Part shown: positions 40,270 to 49,470 of the stretch, piece by piece
Layout of the letters: each line of letters begins with the position of its first letter
How positions within the stretch are numbered: the first letter of the stretch is position 1
Assembly: GCF_004784475.1 (NCBI RefSeq)
Contig: NZ_SRRT01000003.1
Span: forward strand, 496,001 to 560,000
Direction of reading: 5' to 3'
Length of the DNA stretch: 64,000 bases
Source of the DNA: Streptomyces bauhiniae
GTDB taxonomy: Bacteria > Actinomycetota > Actinomycetes > Streptomycetales > Streptomycetaceae
Program-made: the position numbers and the translations under genes
The notes under the pieces: model-generated
The model's database searches: none
The model's input: only the letters and a program-made list of their open reading frames with translations
What the model was told of the DNA's origin: nothing

Positions 40270-41565
40270 ATGACACAGACGCGAGCGGCCCGGCGCGGGC
40301 AACGGTTCTCGTTCCCTACGCTGGAACGTCGTCCCGCCGGCCGGCCGGACGCGGTGGAGCGGGAGAGGCCGAAGGACACGGACATGACGTGGTGGGCGCG
40401 GGCACGGCGGCGGCGCTCGGCGAGGTGTGCGCGGGGCGCCGACCACGCGGGGCCCCCGCCGACCGGCTTCGCGCTGCTGCCCTGGCTGCTGATGGGGCTG
40501 GGCTCGTTCTCCAACCTGCTCCAGGGCAAGGCGGAGAACCCGTGGATCGGCGGCCTGGGCCTGTTCGTGTTCAACTCGCTCTACGTCTACGTCACGTTCC
40601 GCGCCTTCCACCGCGAGAAGCGCCAGTCCCTCTCGACCCGGCTGGCCCTGCTGACGATGGGCCTGGTGACCACGGGCCTCGCGGTCGGCTACGGCGGCAA
40701 CTGGCTGCTGTTCTTCCCGCTGCTCGGCCTCGCCACCGGCGCCACCCTGCGTGGCCGGCACCTCGGCCGGATCGGCCTGCTGCTCGCGGCGTACGCGGCT
40801 GTCCTCGCGGGCCTGCGCGAGGGCTGGCGGGAGGCGCCGAACATCGGGTACGCGACCTTCCTTTCCTGCATGGTCACGGCGGCGATCCTCAGCCTCTCGG
40901 AGGCGGTACGCGAACTGCGGGCCGCGCGGGAGGAGTTGGCACGGCGGGCGGTGGAGAAGGAACGGCTGCGCTTCTCCCGCGATCTGCACGACCTGCTGGG
41001 CCACACCCTCTCGGTGATCGTGGTGAAGTCGGAGGCCGCGCGGCGGCTGGCCGGGCGGGACCTGGACGCGGCGCTGGCGCAGATCGGGGACATCGAGTCG
41101 GTGGGCCGCCAGGCGCTGACCGAGATCCGCGAGGCGGTGACCGGCTACCGCGAGGGCAGCCTGTCCACCGAGCTGACCCGCGCCCGCTCGGCACTGGCGG
41201 CGGCGAGCGTGGAGCCGGTGGTACGGCAGTCGGGGGCGCCCCTGGCCCCGCAGACCGAGGCCCTGCTCGGCTGGGTGGTGCGCGAGGCCGTGACCAACGT
41301 GGTCCGGCACAGCCACGCCACCCGCTGCGAGATCACGGTGGAGAGCGCGGAGGAACGCGTCCGCCTCACCGTGACCGACAACGGCACCGGCACGCCCGTC
41401 ACGACCACCGGCGGCACCGGCCTGACGGGCCTCACCGAACGCCTCTCCGCAGCAGCCGGCTCCCTGACAGCGGGCCCGGCGCCGGCGGGCGGCTTCACGG
41501 TGACGGCAGAACTCCCGGCGACCCCGTCCACAGCGGACGCGGTCCCGGTAGCCCTGGAGTCCTGA
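40270..41565 (+). CDS. Two-component sensor histidine kinase (DesK/NarL-partner type)
   Basis: A 431-residue kinase with about five N-terminal hydrophobic helices (residues 70-220), a HisKA_3 dimerisation/phospho-acceptor segment (RDLHDLLGHTLS, His in the H box) and a HATPase_c domain (REAVTNVVRHSHA N box; TDNGTG and GLTGLTERL G boxes). It should phosphorylate the response regulator encoded 31 bases downstream. ATG 40270 was chosen; ATG 40384 (MTWWARAR) would remove a disordered leader and is possible. The signal is unknown, but the membrane-embedded sensor suggests an envelope or antibiotic stimulus. Confidence 0.85.
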   Translation: MTQTRAARRGQRFSFPTLERRPAGRPDAVERERPKDTDMTWWARARRRRSARCARGADHAGPPPTGFALLPWLLMGLGSFSNLLQGKAENPWIGGLGLFVFNSLYVYVTFRAFHREKRQSLSTRLALLTMGLVTTGLAVGYGGNWLLFFPLLGLATGATLRGRHLGRIGLLLAAYAAVLAGLREGWREAPNIGYATFLSCMVTAAILSLSEAVRELRAAREELARRAVEKERLRFSRDLHDLLGHTLSVIVVKSEAARRLAGRDLDAALAQIGDIESVGRQALTEIREAVTGYREGSLSTELTRARSALAAASVEPVVRQSGAPLAPQTEALLGWVVREAVTNVVRHSHATRCEITVESAEERVRLTVTDNGTGTPVTTTGGTGLTGLTERLSAAAGSLTAGPAPAGGFTVTAELPATPSTADAVPVALES

Positions 41566-41596
41566 CGGCCCGGCGCCCCCTCGTTACCCTGACGCC

Positions 41597-42208
41597 GTGC
41601 ATAAGATCCGGCTTCTCCTCGCCGAGGACCAGGGCATGATGCGGGGCGCCCTGGCCCTGTTGCTGGGGATGGAGGACGACATCGAGGTGGTCGCTCAGGT
41701 GGCCGCGGGGGACGCGATCGTGGCGGCCGCCGTCGAGCACCGGCCGGATGTGGCGCTGTTGGACATCGAGTTGCCGGGGCTGAGCGGTCTTGACGCGGCC
41801 GCGTTGCTGCGGGAGCGGGTGCCGGGGTGCCGGGTGCTGATCCTGACCACGTTCGGGCGGCCGGGCTATCTGCGCCGGGCGATGGAGGCGGGGGCGGCCG
41901 GGTTCCTGGTGAAGGACGGGCCGGTGGAGGAACTGGCGCAGGCGGTGCGCCGGGTGCTGGCCGGGGAGACGGTGGTCGACCCCGTACTGGCGGCGGCCGC
42001 CCTGAGCGCCGGACCGAACCCCCTCACGGCGAGGGAGTGCGAGGTGCTGACCGCCTCGGTCGACGGCGCGACGGTCGCCGACATCGCCGCCCGGCTGCAC
42101 CTCTCGGAGTCCACCGTCCGCAACTACCTCTCCTCGGCGATCGGCAAGACCGGCACCCGTAACAGGGCCGAGGCCGTACGGGAGGCCCGGCAGCGCGGCT
42201 GGCTGTGA
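41597..42208 (+). CDS. NarL/LuxR-family response regulator
   Basis: A 203-residue protein with a receiver domain (phospho-acceptor Asp in VALLDIELPG, conserved Lys in GFLVKDG) and a C-terminal LuxR-type HTH (LTARECEVLTASVDGATVADIA, ESTVRNYLSSAIGKTG). GTG 41597. It pairs with the kinase immediately upstream. The exporter gene 142 bases downstream on the same strand is the most likely target, given the arrangement. Confidence 0.9.
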   Translation: MHKIRLLLAEDQGMMRGALALLLGMEDDIEVVAQVAAGDAIVAAAVEHRPDVALLDIELPGLSGLDAAALLRERVPGCRVLILTTFGRPGYLRRAMEAGAAGFLVKDGPVEELAQAVRRVLAGETVVDPVLAAAALSAGPNPLTARECEVLTASVDGATVADIAARLHLSESTVRNYLSSAIGKTGTRNRAEAVREARQRGWL

Positions 42209-42350
42209 CCAGGAACAGAGACAAGCACTGACACCCGGTCAGAAACCCATCTCTCGGTCAAGGATTCATTAGCGTCCCGAAGCAACGGAATAGTTTCCCG
42301 TGCATACGAGGTTCACCCTGCACGTATTCACGCGGGAGGACCCCATTTCC

Positions 42351-44099
42351 ATGACCCACACCACGCCCGACCACGCCGGCCGGAAGGCGGGCGGGGCCGT
42401 AGTCCCGGTGCTCGCCTTCGCGGGCATCGTGGTCGCGGTGATGCAGACCCTGCTCGTGCCGGTCATCAAGGACCTGCCGCAACTGCTCGGCACCGCGCCG
42501 AGCAACGCGACCTGGGTCCTCACCTCCACCCTGCTCTCCGGCGCCGTCTCCACCCCGATCATGGGCCGCCTCGGCGACCTGTACGGCAAGCGCCGGATGC
42601 TGATCCTCAGCCTGTCCGTGATGGTGGCCGGCGCGCTGGTCAGCGCGGTCACCAGCCAGTTGCTCCTGATGATCGTGGGCCGCACCCTCCAGGGCTTCGC
42701 CATGGGCGCGATCCCGCTGGGCATCGGTCTGATGCGCGACATGCTCCCGCGTGAGCGGCTCGCCTCCGCGATGGCGCTGATGAGCTCCTCGATCGGCGTC
42801 GGCGGCGGACTCGCGCTGCCCGCCGCCGCCCTGGTCGCCCAGCACACCGACTGGCACGCCCTGTTCTACGGCGCCGCGGGCGTGGGCGTACTCGCCATCG
42901 GCCTGACCCTGCTGGCCGTCCCCGAGTCCCCGGCCCGCGCCAAGGGCTCCTTCGACTACCCCGGCGCCGCCGGCCTCTCCGCCGGTCTGGTGCTGCTCCT
43001 GCTGCCCATCACCAAGGGCAGCGACTGGGGCTGGTCCTCCGGCACCACGCTGGGCCTCTTCGGCGCCGCGCTCGCCGTCCTGCTGCTGTGGGGCGTGTAC
43101 GAGCTGCGCATACCGGCCCCGCTGGTCGACCTGCGCACCACCGCCCGCCGCGAGGTACTGCTCACCAACCTCGCCTCGATCATGGTCGGCGTCAGCTTCT
43201 ACGTCGTCTCGCTGGTCCTCCCCCAGTTGCTCCAGCTCCCCACCGCCACCGGCTACGGCCTGGGCCAGTCGATGGTGGTCGCCGGTCTGTGCGTGGCCCC
43301 GCTGGGCCTGACGATGATGTTCACCGCCCCGGTCTACGCCCGCCTCTCGGCCCGCTACGGACCCCGGACGACCCTGATCATCGGCCTGCTGGTCATCGCG
43401 GTGGGCTACGCGGGCGGCCTCGGCCTGATGCACGCCGCCTGGCAGACGATCATCACCTCGGTGGTCCTCGGCGCCGGCATCGGCCTGGCGTACTCCTCGC
43501 TGCCCGCGCTGATCGTGGGCGCGGTCCCGGCCTCCGAGACGGGTGCCGCCAACGGTCTCAACACCCTGATGCGCTCCATCGGCACCTCGGTCTCCAGCGC
43601 CGTCATCGGCATGGTGCTGGCCAACACCGCGCACGACCTGGGCGGCGGGGTCGCGGTGCCGACGATGCACGGGTTCCGGGTGTCGTTCCTGATCGCCACG
43701 GCCGCCGTGCTGGTGGGCCTGGCGCTCGCGGTGTTCCTGCCGCGCACCCCGCGTCCGGCCGCGCAGCACACCCAGTTGCGGGCCAGCAGCGAGGAGGACG
43801 CGGTGCTGGAGCGTGCCGAGGAGGTGCTGCGCGGCTTCCGTGGCCGGGTGCTGGACGCCTCCGGCGCCCCGGTGGCCCGCGCCAAGGTGACGCTGATCGA
43901 CCGCCGGGGCCGCCAGGCCGGCTCCACCCTCTCCGGCCACGACGGCGGTTACGCCCTCCCGGTGCCGTCCGAGGGCCCGTACGTCCTGGCCGCCCGCGCC
44001 GCCGGACACGGCCCGCTGGCCTCGGCGGCGACGCACGCCGGGGACGAGCGCCCGGTCGAGCTGGACCTGCCGCTGCCGGGCGAGACCGTCACGGCGTAA
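42351..44099 (+). CDS. MFS transporter fused to a C-terminal Ig-like (carboxypeptidase-regulatory-like) domain
   Basis: A 582-residue protein. The first 470 residues are a 14-helix DHA2-type MFS transporter (MGRLGDLYGKRRMLI motif A). About 80 residues at the end (FRGRVLDASGAPVARAKVTLIDRRG onward) form a beta-sandwich of the carboxypeptidase-regulatory-like kind, which is unusual for MFS. The final hydrophobic helix before it implies that the domain is soluble, with its side depending on helix count. ATG 42351 follows GGGAGGA. It lies just downstream of the kinase/regulator pair, which probably controls it. A good terminator follows. Confidence 0.85.
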   Translation: MTHTTPDHAGRKAGGAVVPVLAFAGIVVAVMQTLLVPVIKDLPQLLGTAPSNATWVLTSTLLSGAVSTPIMGRLGDLYGKRRMLILSLSVMVAGALVSAVTSQLLLMIVGRTLQGFAMGAIPLGIGLMRDMLPRERLASAMALMSSSIGVGGGLALPAAALVAQHTDWHALFYGAAGVGVLAIGLTLLAVPESPARAKGSFDYPGAAGLSAGLVLLLLPITKGSDWGWSSGTTLGLFGAALAVLLLWGVYELRIPAPLVDLRTTARREVLLTNLASIMVGVSFYVVSLVLPQLLQLPTATGYGLGQSMVVAGLCVAPLGLTMMFTAPVYARLSARYGPRTTLIIGLLVIAVGYAGGLGLMHAAWQTIITSVVLGAGIGLAYSSLPALIVGAVPASETGAANGLNTLMRSIGTSVSSAVIGMVLANTAHDLGGGVAVPTMHGFRVSFLIATAAVLVGLALAVFLPRTPRPAAQHTQLRASSEEDAVLERAEEVLRGFRGRVLDASGAPVARAKVTLIDRRGRQAGSTLSGHDGGYALPVPSEGPYVLAARAAGHGPLASAATHAGDERPVELDLPLPGETVTA

Positions 44100-44119
44100 C
44101 CCGTACAACTCCCCCACCA

Positions 44120-44155
44120 CCGCACCCCCCACCCGGCTCCGGGCGGGGGGTGCGG
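44120..44155 (+). terminator. Hairpin terminator after the MFS gene
   Basis: CCGCACCCCCCACCCGG pairs with CCGGGCGGGGGGTGCGG (one mismatch) around a 2-base loop, just after the stop at 44099. Confidence 0.65.
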
Positions 44156-44198
44156 CAGCATGAGGCGCCGAGAAGGACGTACGACGAGAGGAACCCCC

Positions 44199-44849
44199 AT
44201 GCCCGCGGCACCCAAGCCGGAGATCCTGGCCGCTTTCGAGGCCGCGAAGGGGTTCATGCCCGTGGACGAGGGGCTGGCGCTGTACGCGGCGGCGGTGGAG
44301 GCCGGGCGGCTGGGGCTGCCGCTGCTGGAGGTCGGCACCTACTGCGGGCGCTCCACCGTGCTGCTCGCGGACGCGGCCCGCGAGGCGGGGGTCACCGCGC
44401 TCACCGTCGACCACCACCGGGGCAGCGAGGAGCAGCAGCCGGGCTGGGACTACCACGACCCGGAGACCGTCGACCCCGAGGTCGGCCTGATGGACACGCT
44501 GCCCGCCTTCCGCCGCACCCTGCACCGGGCGGGCCTGGAGGACCATGTGATCGCGCTGGTCGGCCGCTCCCCGCAGGTCGCGAAGGTGTGGAACTCCCCC
44601 GTGGCGCTGGTGTTCGTCGACGGCGGCCACACCGACGAGCACGCGAACGCCGACTACGAGGGCTGGGCCCCGCACCTCGCCCCCGGCGGCCTGCTGGTCA
44701 TCCACGACGTGTTCCCGGAGCCGGAGGACGAGTTCACCGGCCAGGCGCCCTACCGGGTGTACCTGCGCGCGCTGGCGTCGGGCGCCTTCGCCGAGGTCTC
44801 CGCGACGGGCTCGCTGCGGGTGCTGAAGCGCACCGGGGACGGTATCTGA
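44199..44849 (+). CDS. Class I SAM-dependent methyltransferase
   Basis: A 216-residue protein. LEVGTYCGRSTVLLADAARE is the SAM-binding glycine-rich motif I, ALTVDHHRGSEEQQPGWDYH gives motif II, and LVFVDGGHTDEHANADYEGW resembles the Methyltransf_24-type O-methyltransferases. The substrate is unknown. ATG 44199 follows GAGAGGAA. It stands between the MFS and amidase genes, on the same strand as both but separated by terminator and spacer. Confidence 0.8.
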   Translation: MPAAPKPEILAAFEAAKGFMPVDEGLALYAAAVEAGRLGLPLLEVGTYCGRSTVLLADAAREAGVTALTVDHHRGSEEQQPGWDYHDPETVDPEVGLMDTLPAFRRTLHRAGLEDHVIALVGRSPQVAKVWNSPVALVFVDGGHTDEHANADYEGWAPHLAPGGLLVIHDVFPEPEDEFTGQAPYRVYLRALASGAFAEVSATGSLRVLKRTGDGI

Positions 44850-44902
44850 CGTACCGTCAGAGGTGCGCGGGCCGGGCCGGTCGGGTCCGTTAGGGTGGCT
44901 GC

Positions 44903-45787
44903 GTGTCGTACGAAGGCCCGGAAGACGAAGCCCCCCAGCCGCGCTCCCGGCGCGCGCTGACCCTCACGTTCGCCGCGCTGGTGCCGGTCGCCCTGCTCGG
45001 CTGGCTGGGCTGGTCGGCGCTCGGCGACGAGCCGGACCGCCCGGCGAGCGCCGCGAGCCCGTCGGCGTCCGCGGCGCCGGGCGGCACGAGCAGTCCCTCG
45101 CCGAGTGCGGGTTCCCTCGCCGGGAAGGTCGTGGTCATCGACCCCGGCCACAACACGGGCAACTTCCAGCACACCGCCGAGATCAACAAGCAGGTCGATG
45201 TCGGCAACGGCAAGAAGGAGTGCGACACCACCGGCACCGCCACCAATGCCGGTTATCCGGAGGCCAAGTTCACGCTCGACCTCGCCCACCGGCTGCGGGC
45301 GCTGCTGGAGAAGCAGGGCGCCACGGTGAAGCTGACGCATGACGGCGACCGCAAGTGGGGGCCGTGCGTGGACGAGCGGGCCCGGATCGGCAACACCGCC
45401 CACGCGGACGCGGCGATCTCGCTGCACGCGGACGGCTCGGCCGAGGGCAACCGGGGCTTCCATGTGATCATGCCGGGCGCGGTGCACGCGGGCGGCGCGG
45501 ACACCCGGCCCATCGTCGCCCCCTCCAAGAAGCTGGGCGCGCGGGTCGCGAGCGGCTACCGCCACGCCACCGGTGAGCCCTTCTCCAATTACCTGGGCGA
45601 CGGCACCGGGATGGTCACGCGCACGGACCTCGGCGGTCTCAATCTGTCAACGGTTCCGAAGGTGTTCATCGAGTGCGGGAACATGCGGGACAAGTCCGAT
45701 GTGGCCCTGCTGACCAGCGGTCCCTGGCGGCAGAAGGCCGCTCAGGGGATCTCTGAGGGAATCGTGAGTTTCCTGCACGAGTCGTGA
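44903..45787 (+). CDS. N-acetylmuramoyl-L-alanine amidase (Amidase_3), membrane-anchored
   Basis: A 294-residue protein with one N-terminal membrane helix (residues 18-40), a Ser/Pro-rich linker and an Amidase_3 catalytic domain. Zinc ligands are visible in VVIDPGHNTG (His), the SLHADG motif (His) and the catalytic Glu in FIECGNM. It cleaves the bond between muramic acid and the stem peptide in peptidoglycan. GTG 44903. It is in the same region as other envelope genes, and there is no gene overlap. Confidence 0.88.
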   Translation: MSYEGPEDEAPQPRSRRALTLTFAALVPVALLGWLGWSALGDEPDRPASAASPSASAAPGGTSSPSPSAGSLAGKVVVIDPGHNTGNFQHTAEINKQVDVGNGKKECDTTGTATNAGYPEAKFTLDLAHRLRALLEKQGATVKLTHDGDRKWGPCVDERARIGNTAHADAAISLHADGSAEGNRGFHVIMPGAVHAGGADTRPIVAPSKKLGARVASGYRHATGEPFSNYLGDGTGMVTRTDLGGLNLSTVPKVFIECGNMRDKSDVALLTSGPWRQKAAQGISEGIVSFLHES

Positions 45788-45872
45788 CCGCAGGGCGAAA
45801 CCGTCCGCACACCGGATCACGCGGACGGTACTGTCTACGGACGACGAGACGACCTACGAAGGACCTGATGAA

Positions 45873-46697
45873 GTGAATATCCGATCCCTCACCAGAGGCG
45901 ACGGCGTGGTGATCGGAGCGGCGCTGCTGCTGCTCATCGCGTCGTTCTTCGACAACTTTTCGTACGACGACCTTGCCGGCGACGTCGACATGCCGAACCT
46001 CTGGGAGAGCGGCCCGGTCCTGCTCAGCGTCGTCCTGGCAGGTCTGATCGCCGCCGGGCTCGTCGTCGCCGCCCGCGCGCTGCCCCAGCCCCGCAAGGTC
46101 GCCGGTCTTGAACTCGGCGCCTTCGGCGTGGCGTTCGCGGTGTTCGCCGCGTGGAGCGCGCTGGGCAATGTGATCGACCCGGTCGGCGGCCTGGACAACA
46201 TCGCCGCCGGCTCCAAGTCGCCGAGCGCGGGCACCGGTCTGATCCTGGCGCTGGTCGCCACGCTGATCCTGGCGGGCGCCGCCGTCGCCACCCCGCTGGT
46301 CCCGGCGCTACAGGCCCCGCTCATCCCGGCGCCCAAACCCGCCGCCCCGCAGCCCTACGGCGCGCAGCCGCCCCAGGGTTACGGCTACCCCGGTGCCCCG
46401 GCCGCGTCCTTCGGCGGCGGCCAGCCGCAGCAGGCCCAGGCGTTCGGCCAGGGTGCCCCGCAGGGCGCTCCGGCGCCCCAGCAGCAGGCGCCCGCCGCGG
46501 ACTTCTCGCCGTTCTGGTTCGCCGTGCCGGTGACCCGTCCGCTGTTCGCGGAGGACGGCTCGCCCAGCCCGGTCGCCGAACTGGCCCCCGGTACCTGGTA
46601 CCTGGCGGTCGAGCAGCGCGGTGCCGCGCTGCTCGCGCAGACCCAGGACGGCCGCCGTGGCGTCCTCCAGGACACCTCGGGCATCCAGCGCGGCTGA
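45873..46697 (+). CDS. Membrane protein with Pro/Gln-rich linker, DUF5336-like
   Basis: A 274-residue protein with four N-terminal membrane helices (residues 10-130), a Pro/Gln/Ala-rich linker (QPQQAQAFGQGAPQGAPAP) and a small C-terminal domain (FWFAVPVTRPLFAEDGSPSP to GIQRG) of the SH3-like size. The arrangement resembles DUF5336-type actinobacterial proteins of unknown function. GTG 45873. It is followed by a bidirectional terminator shared with the convergent lipoprotein gene. Confidence 0.65.
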   Translation: MNIRSLTRGDGVVIGAALLLLIASFFDNFSYDDLAGDVDMPNLWESGPVLLSVVLAGLIAAGLVVAARALPQPRKVAGLELGAFGVAFAVFAAWSALGNVIDPVGGLDNIAAGSKSPSAGTGLILALVATLILAGAAVATPLVPALQAPLIPAPKPAAPQPYGAQPPQGYGYPGAPAASFGGGQPQQAQAFGQGAPQGAPAPQQQAPAADFSPFWFAVPVTRPLFAEDGSPSPVAELAPGTWYLAVEQRGAALLAQTQDGRRGVLQDTSGIQRG

Positions 46698-46713
46698 GCC
46701 CCGAAGCTGTCAC

Positions 46714-46750
46714 CTGCGGCCCCTCGCCCTTACCGGGCGGGGGGCCGCAG
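46714..46750. terminator. Bidirectional terminator between membrane protein and lipoprotein genes
   Basis: CTGCGGCCCCTCGCCC pairs with GGGCGGGGGGCCGCAG around a short TTACC loop. The dyad lies between two convergent stops and can serve both. Confidence 0.75.
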
Positions 46751-46755
46751 TCGTG

Positions 46756-47304
46756 TCAGCCCTTGGAGAGGTCCGAGGAGGAGGGCACCTGGTCCTTGAC
46801 CGGTGCGCCCGCGCTCGCGCCCGCGCTCTTCACCTTGTTGATGGTGTCCTCGAAGGCGCCCATCGCGTCGGTGTCGCCGCCGCGCAGCTTGGACGGCAGG
46901 TTCTTCAGGCTCTCGATGCCCGCGGTGAGCGGGGCCAGCGCCTTGGTCAGGGTGGGGTCGCCCTGGGCGTTCTTCTGGGCGGCCTTGAGCCGGTTGTAGG
47001 CGAAGGCACCGGCGAGGCCGGCCTTGACGAGGGCCACCTTGCGGCCGTCGGCGCCCTTCTTGAAGGTGCCGGCCCGCCAGGGCTTCACGATCCACTGGTA
47101 CGTCGCCCCGGCCGCGAGGCCCGCGTTGGCGACGAACCGGGTCTTGGCGAGCTTCTGGTGTTCGGCGGAGGTACTGGGGCTCGGGGAGGCCGCGGCGGGG
47201 GTCTTGGTGCTGGTCTTGTCGTCCCTGCCGCAGGCGGCGGTACCGGCCAGCAGGGCGCAGCACAGGATGAGCGCCACCCAGGTGCGGCGCAGCGGAACGG
47301 GCAC
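46756..47304 (-). CDS. Putative lipoprotein of unknown function
   Basis: A 182-residue protein with a signal peptide and lipobox A-G-T-A-A-C (Cys about residue 25), a Thr/Ser/Pro-rich linker and a helical domain (residues 50-160) that keeps Ala, Lys and Leu in a regular pattern. No enzymatic motif. It is convergent with the membrane protein gene and upstream of the 47464 gene on the other strand. The extracytoplasmic location is the only supported inference. Confidence 0.7.
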   Translation of the reverse strand: MPVPLRRTWVALILCCALLAGTAACGRDDKTSTKTPAAASPSPSTSAEHQKLAKTRFVANAGLAAGATYQWIVKPWRAGTFKKGADGRKVALVKAGLAGAFAYNRLKAAQKNAQGDPTLTKALAPLTAGIESLKNLPSKLRGGDTDAMGAFEDTINKVKSAGASAGAPVKDQVPSSSDLSKG

Positions 47305-47463
47305 GCGGTCCTCCGGACGTGATTCCCCGAGCGGGTGTCTCTGGTCCGAAGCCTCGCCCGCCCTCCCGGCCGCCGCCAGCCGGGAGGCCCGTACGGGTCG
47401 TCGGGCCCGGTATTACGGGCCTGTGGCCGGTTTCAGCGGGCGTCCGGCGGCAATTCGAACACC

Positions 47464-47751
47464 ATGTCTCGATACCACTCAGGCACCAACCAGGCCGGCC
47501 GTGTCATCGCCGTCGTAGCGGACGTGATGGCCCTCATCCTCGGTCTGTGGATCTTGATGTACCTGTTGGACGCGAACCGGGGCAACACCCTGGTCGAGTT
47601 CGTCCATGACACGGCCTCCTGGCTGGCCGGCTGGTCCCACGACCTCTTCACCTTCGACGAGGCATGGGCCCGCGTCGTCGCCGGCTACGGCTTGGCCGCC
47701 GTGGTCTACCTCTTCATCGGCCACGCCATCGCCGGCCGCATGCACCGCTGA
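47464..47751 (+). CDS. Small membrane protein, two helices
   Basis: A 95-residue protein with hydrophobic segments at about residues 13-35 and 70-88, separated by an amphipathic region (ANRGNTLVEFVHDTASWLAGWSHDLFTF in parts). It is probably an inner-membrane protein with no assigned function. ATG 47464 begins a clean frame with normal GC-rich codon use. No cluster partner is evident. Confidence 0.65.
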   Translation: MSRYHSGTNQAGRVIAVVADVMALILGLWILMYLLDANRGNTLVEFVHDTASWLAGWSHDLFTFDEAWARVVAGYGLAAVVYLFIGHAIAGRMHR

Positions 47752-47820
47752 CGCCGGCGCACGAACCGGGGGGCGAGTGACGCCCGCTCACCCCCCGGCC
47801 GTTACGGCTCTGCCGCCGTG

Positions 47821-48336
47821 TCAGCCGCCTCGCGTGGTGGCCGACTGCAACACCGTGCATCGGGAGCTCCACGACGGCAGGTCGTGCCGGACCTGGTCGA
47901 GTTCGTTCCCCGGGTAGGCCGGTGGCGCCGGGGAGAGCCCGGGGACGTCCAGGACGTAGAAGTCGGCGCGCTCTCCGCTCACCGAGTGCTCCCCGTCGGG
48001 GAAGAACTCCAGCTCCAGCCGGAACCCGCCGTCGGCGCCGGTGGCAACCCGGCTGGACATCACGGAGAACGCCATCAGCTTCTGCTCCTGCGGCGATCCG
48101 CTCTACTGGAACGACTTCAGCCCGTGGACCACGAGCAGAGCGGCGTTCCCGTCCGGGAACCACTCCGCCGTGCGCGTGTCGAAGAGCAGCGCCGCACGGT
48201 TCGCGGTCGGACAGACGCGGGCGTCCAGGAGCTGCGCGTCGAACAGGGCGTCCGGCTCCCTCAACGGGTCCCGGTCGGCGGGCTGCGGAGCCTCGCGGTG
48301 CTCCTCGGACGTGAAGAGGTCTTCTATACGGAGCAT
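47821..48336 (-). pseudogene. Conserved unknown gene interrupted by an in-frame amber codon
   Basis: The minus strand reads MLRIEDLFTSEEHREAPQPADR onward from 48336 to HGLKSFQ, then TAG at 48105-48103, and continues in the same frame as SGSPQEQKLMAFSVMSSRV to a TGA near 47821. Both halves have smooth, GC-rich codon use and sensible amino acid composition, so one original gene of 171 residues is likely. The TAG probably replaces a TGG (Trp) or CAG (Gln) codon. The downstream half could be restarted at ATG 48075. The family is unknown to me. A sequencing error or a suppressor tRNA are alternatives. Confidence 0.7.
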
Positions 48337-48399
48337 CGGATCTCAGGACGACGGTGGGGGCCGGACGGACCTGCCGTTCGACCGGGGGGGGAGGGAGTC

Positions 48400-49470
48400 C
48401 TAGTCGCAGCAGTCGGGGTCCAGGCCGCGGGGTAGGAGGTCGCCGCCGAAGACGGCGCCGGTCGCGTCGTGGCCGCCCAGGGCGGCGACCGCGAGCAGGA
48501 GCGAGCCGGCGGTCCAACTGGTCAGTTCCCGGGGCCAGATGGCGTCGTCGTCGAAGACGTAGCCGGTCCAGTACAGGCCGGACTCGTCGTCGCGCAGGTG
48601 CTGGATGGACTGGAGGATCTCCAGCGCGCGGTCGGACTCGCCCATCGCCCAGAGGGCCAGGGCGAGTTCGCAGGACTCGCCGCCGGTCACCCAGGGGTTG
48701 GGGACGACGCAGCGCACGCCCAGGCCGGGCACGACGAAGCGGTCCCAGTTGGCCTCGACGCGTTCCTTGGCCTCGGCACCGCTGACAGCGCCGCCGAGGA
48801 CGGGGTAGTACCAGTCCATCGAGTACTGGTTCTTGTCGAGGAACCGCTCGGGGTGCCTGCGGATCGCGTGCCGCAGCGCGCCCACCGCCAACTCCCAGTC
48901 GGGCTGCGGTTCTTCGCGCTGGTCGGCGATGGCGAGCGCGCAGCGCAGGGCGTGGTGGACCGAGGAGCTGCCGGTGAGCAGGGCGTCCGCGGTGGGGGTG
49001 CCGTCCTCGGCGCGCCGCCAGCCGATCTCGCCGCCGGGCTGCTGGAGCCGGAGCACCCATTCGACGGCCGCGTACACGGTGGGCCACATCCGGTCCAGGA
49101 ACGTGTCGTCCCCGGTGGACAGGTAGTGGTGCCAGACGCCGACGGCTATGTAGGCCACGAAGTTGGACTCGCGGGCGCGGTCGGTTATGTCGTCGTGGGC
49201 GCCGTCGGCGTAGGCGGCGTACCAGGAGCCGTCCTCGTTCTGGTGGTCGGCGAGCCAGCGGTAGGCGCGCTCGGCGGCCGCGTGCTCCCCGGCCGCGTCG
49301 AGGGCCATGGCGGCCTCGGTGTGGTCCCAGGGGTCGAGGTGGTGGCCGCGGAACCAGGGGATCGCGCCGTCGGGGCGCTGCACCGCGAGGATGCCCCGGA
49401 CGGTGTCGGCGGCCTGCTCGGCGGTGAGGACCCCGGTCAGTACGAGGTGGTCGGTCCGGGGCGTGGTCAC
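48400..49470 (-). CDS. Alpha/alpha-toroid (prenyltransferase/squalene-oxidase-repeat) protein
   Basis: A 356-residue protein with QW-like repeats (RPDGAIPWFRG, NEDGSWYAAYADG, QQPGGEIGWRR) that form alpha/alpha barrels. It lacks the DxDD or DDxxD motifs of terpene cyclases in obvious form, so the catalytic role is open. GTG 49470 overlaps the methyltransferase stop by 3 bases (GTGA). It is the third gene of a GT4-methyltransferase-toroid operon that recurs in actinobacteria in my memory; the product may be a modified polyprenyl or glycolipid. A Cys-rich tail (DPDCCD) ends the protein. Confidence 0.7.
   Translation of the reverse strand: MTTPRTDHLVLTGVLTAEQAADTVRGILAVQRPDGAIPWFRGHHLDPWDHTEAAMALDAAGEHAAAERAYRWLADHQNEDGSWYAAYADGAHDDITDRARESNFVAYIAVGVWHHYLSTGDDTFLDRMWPTVYAAVEWVLRLQQPGGEIGWRRAEDGTPTADALLTGSSSVHHALRCALAIADQREEPQPDWELAVGALRHAIRRHPERFLDKNQYSMDWYYPVLGGAVSGAEAKERVEANWDRFVVPGLGVRCVVPNPWVTGGESCELALALWAMGESDRALEILQSIQHLRDDESGLYWTGYVFDDDAIWPRELTSWTAGSLLLAVAALGGHDATGAVFGGDLLPRGLDPDCCD

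Noticed and set aside
42258..44705. Large minus-strand open frame opposite the MFS and methyltransferase genes
   Set aside because: Shadow frame of low complexity; plus-strand genes have clear motifs and starts.
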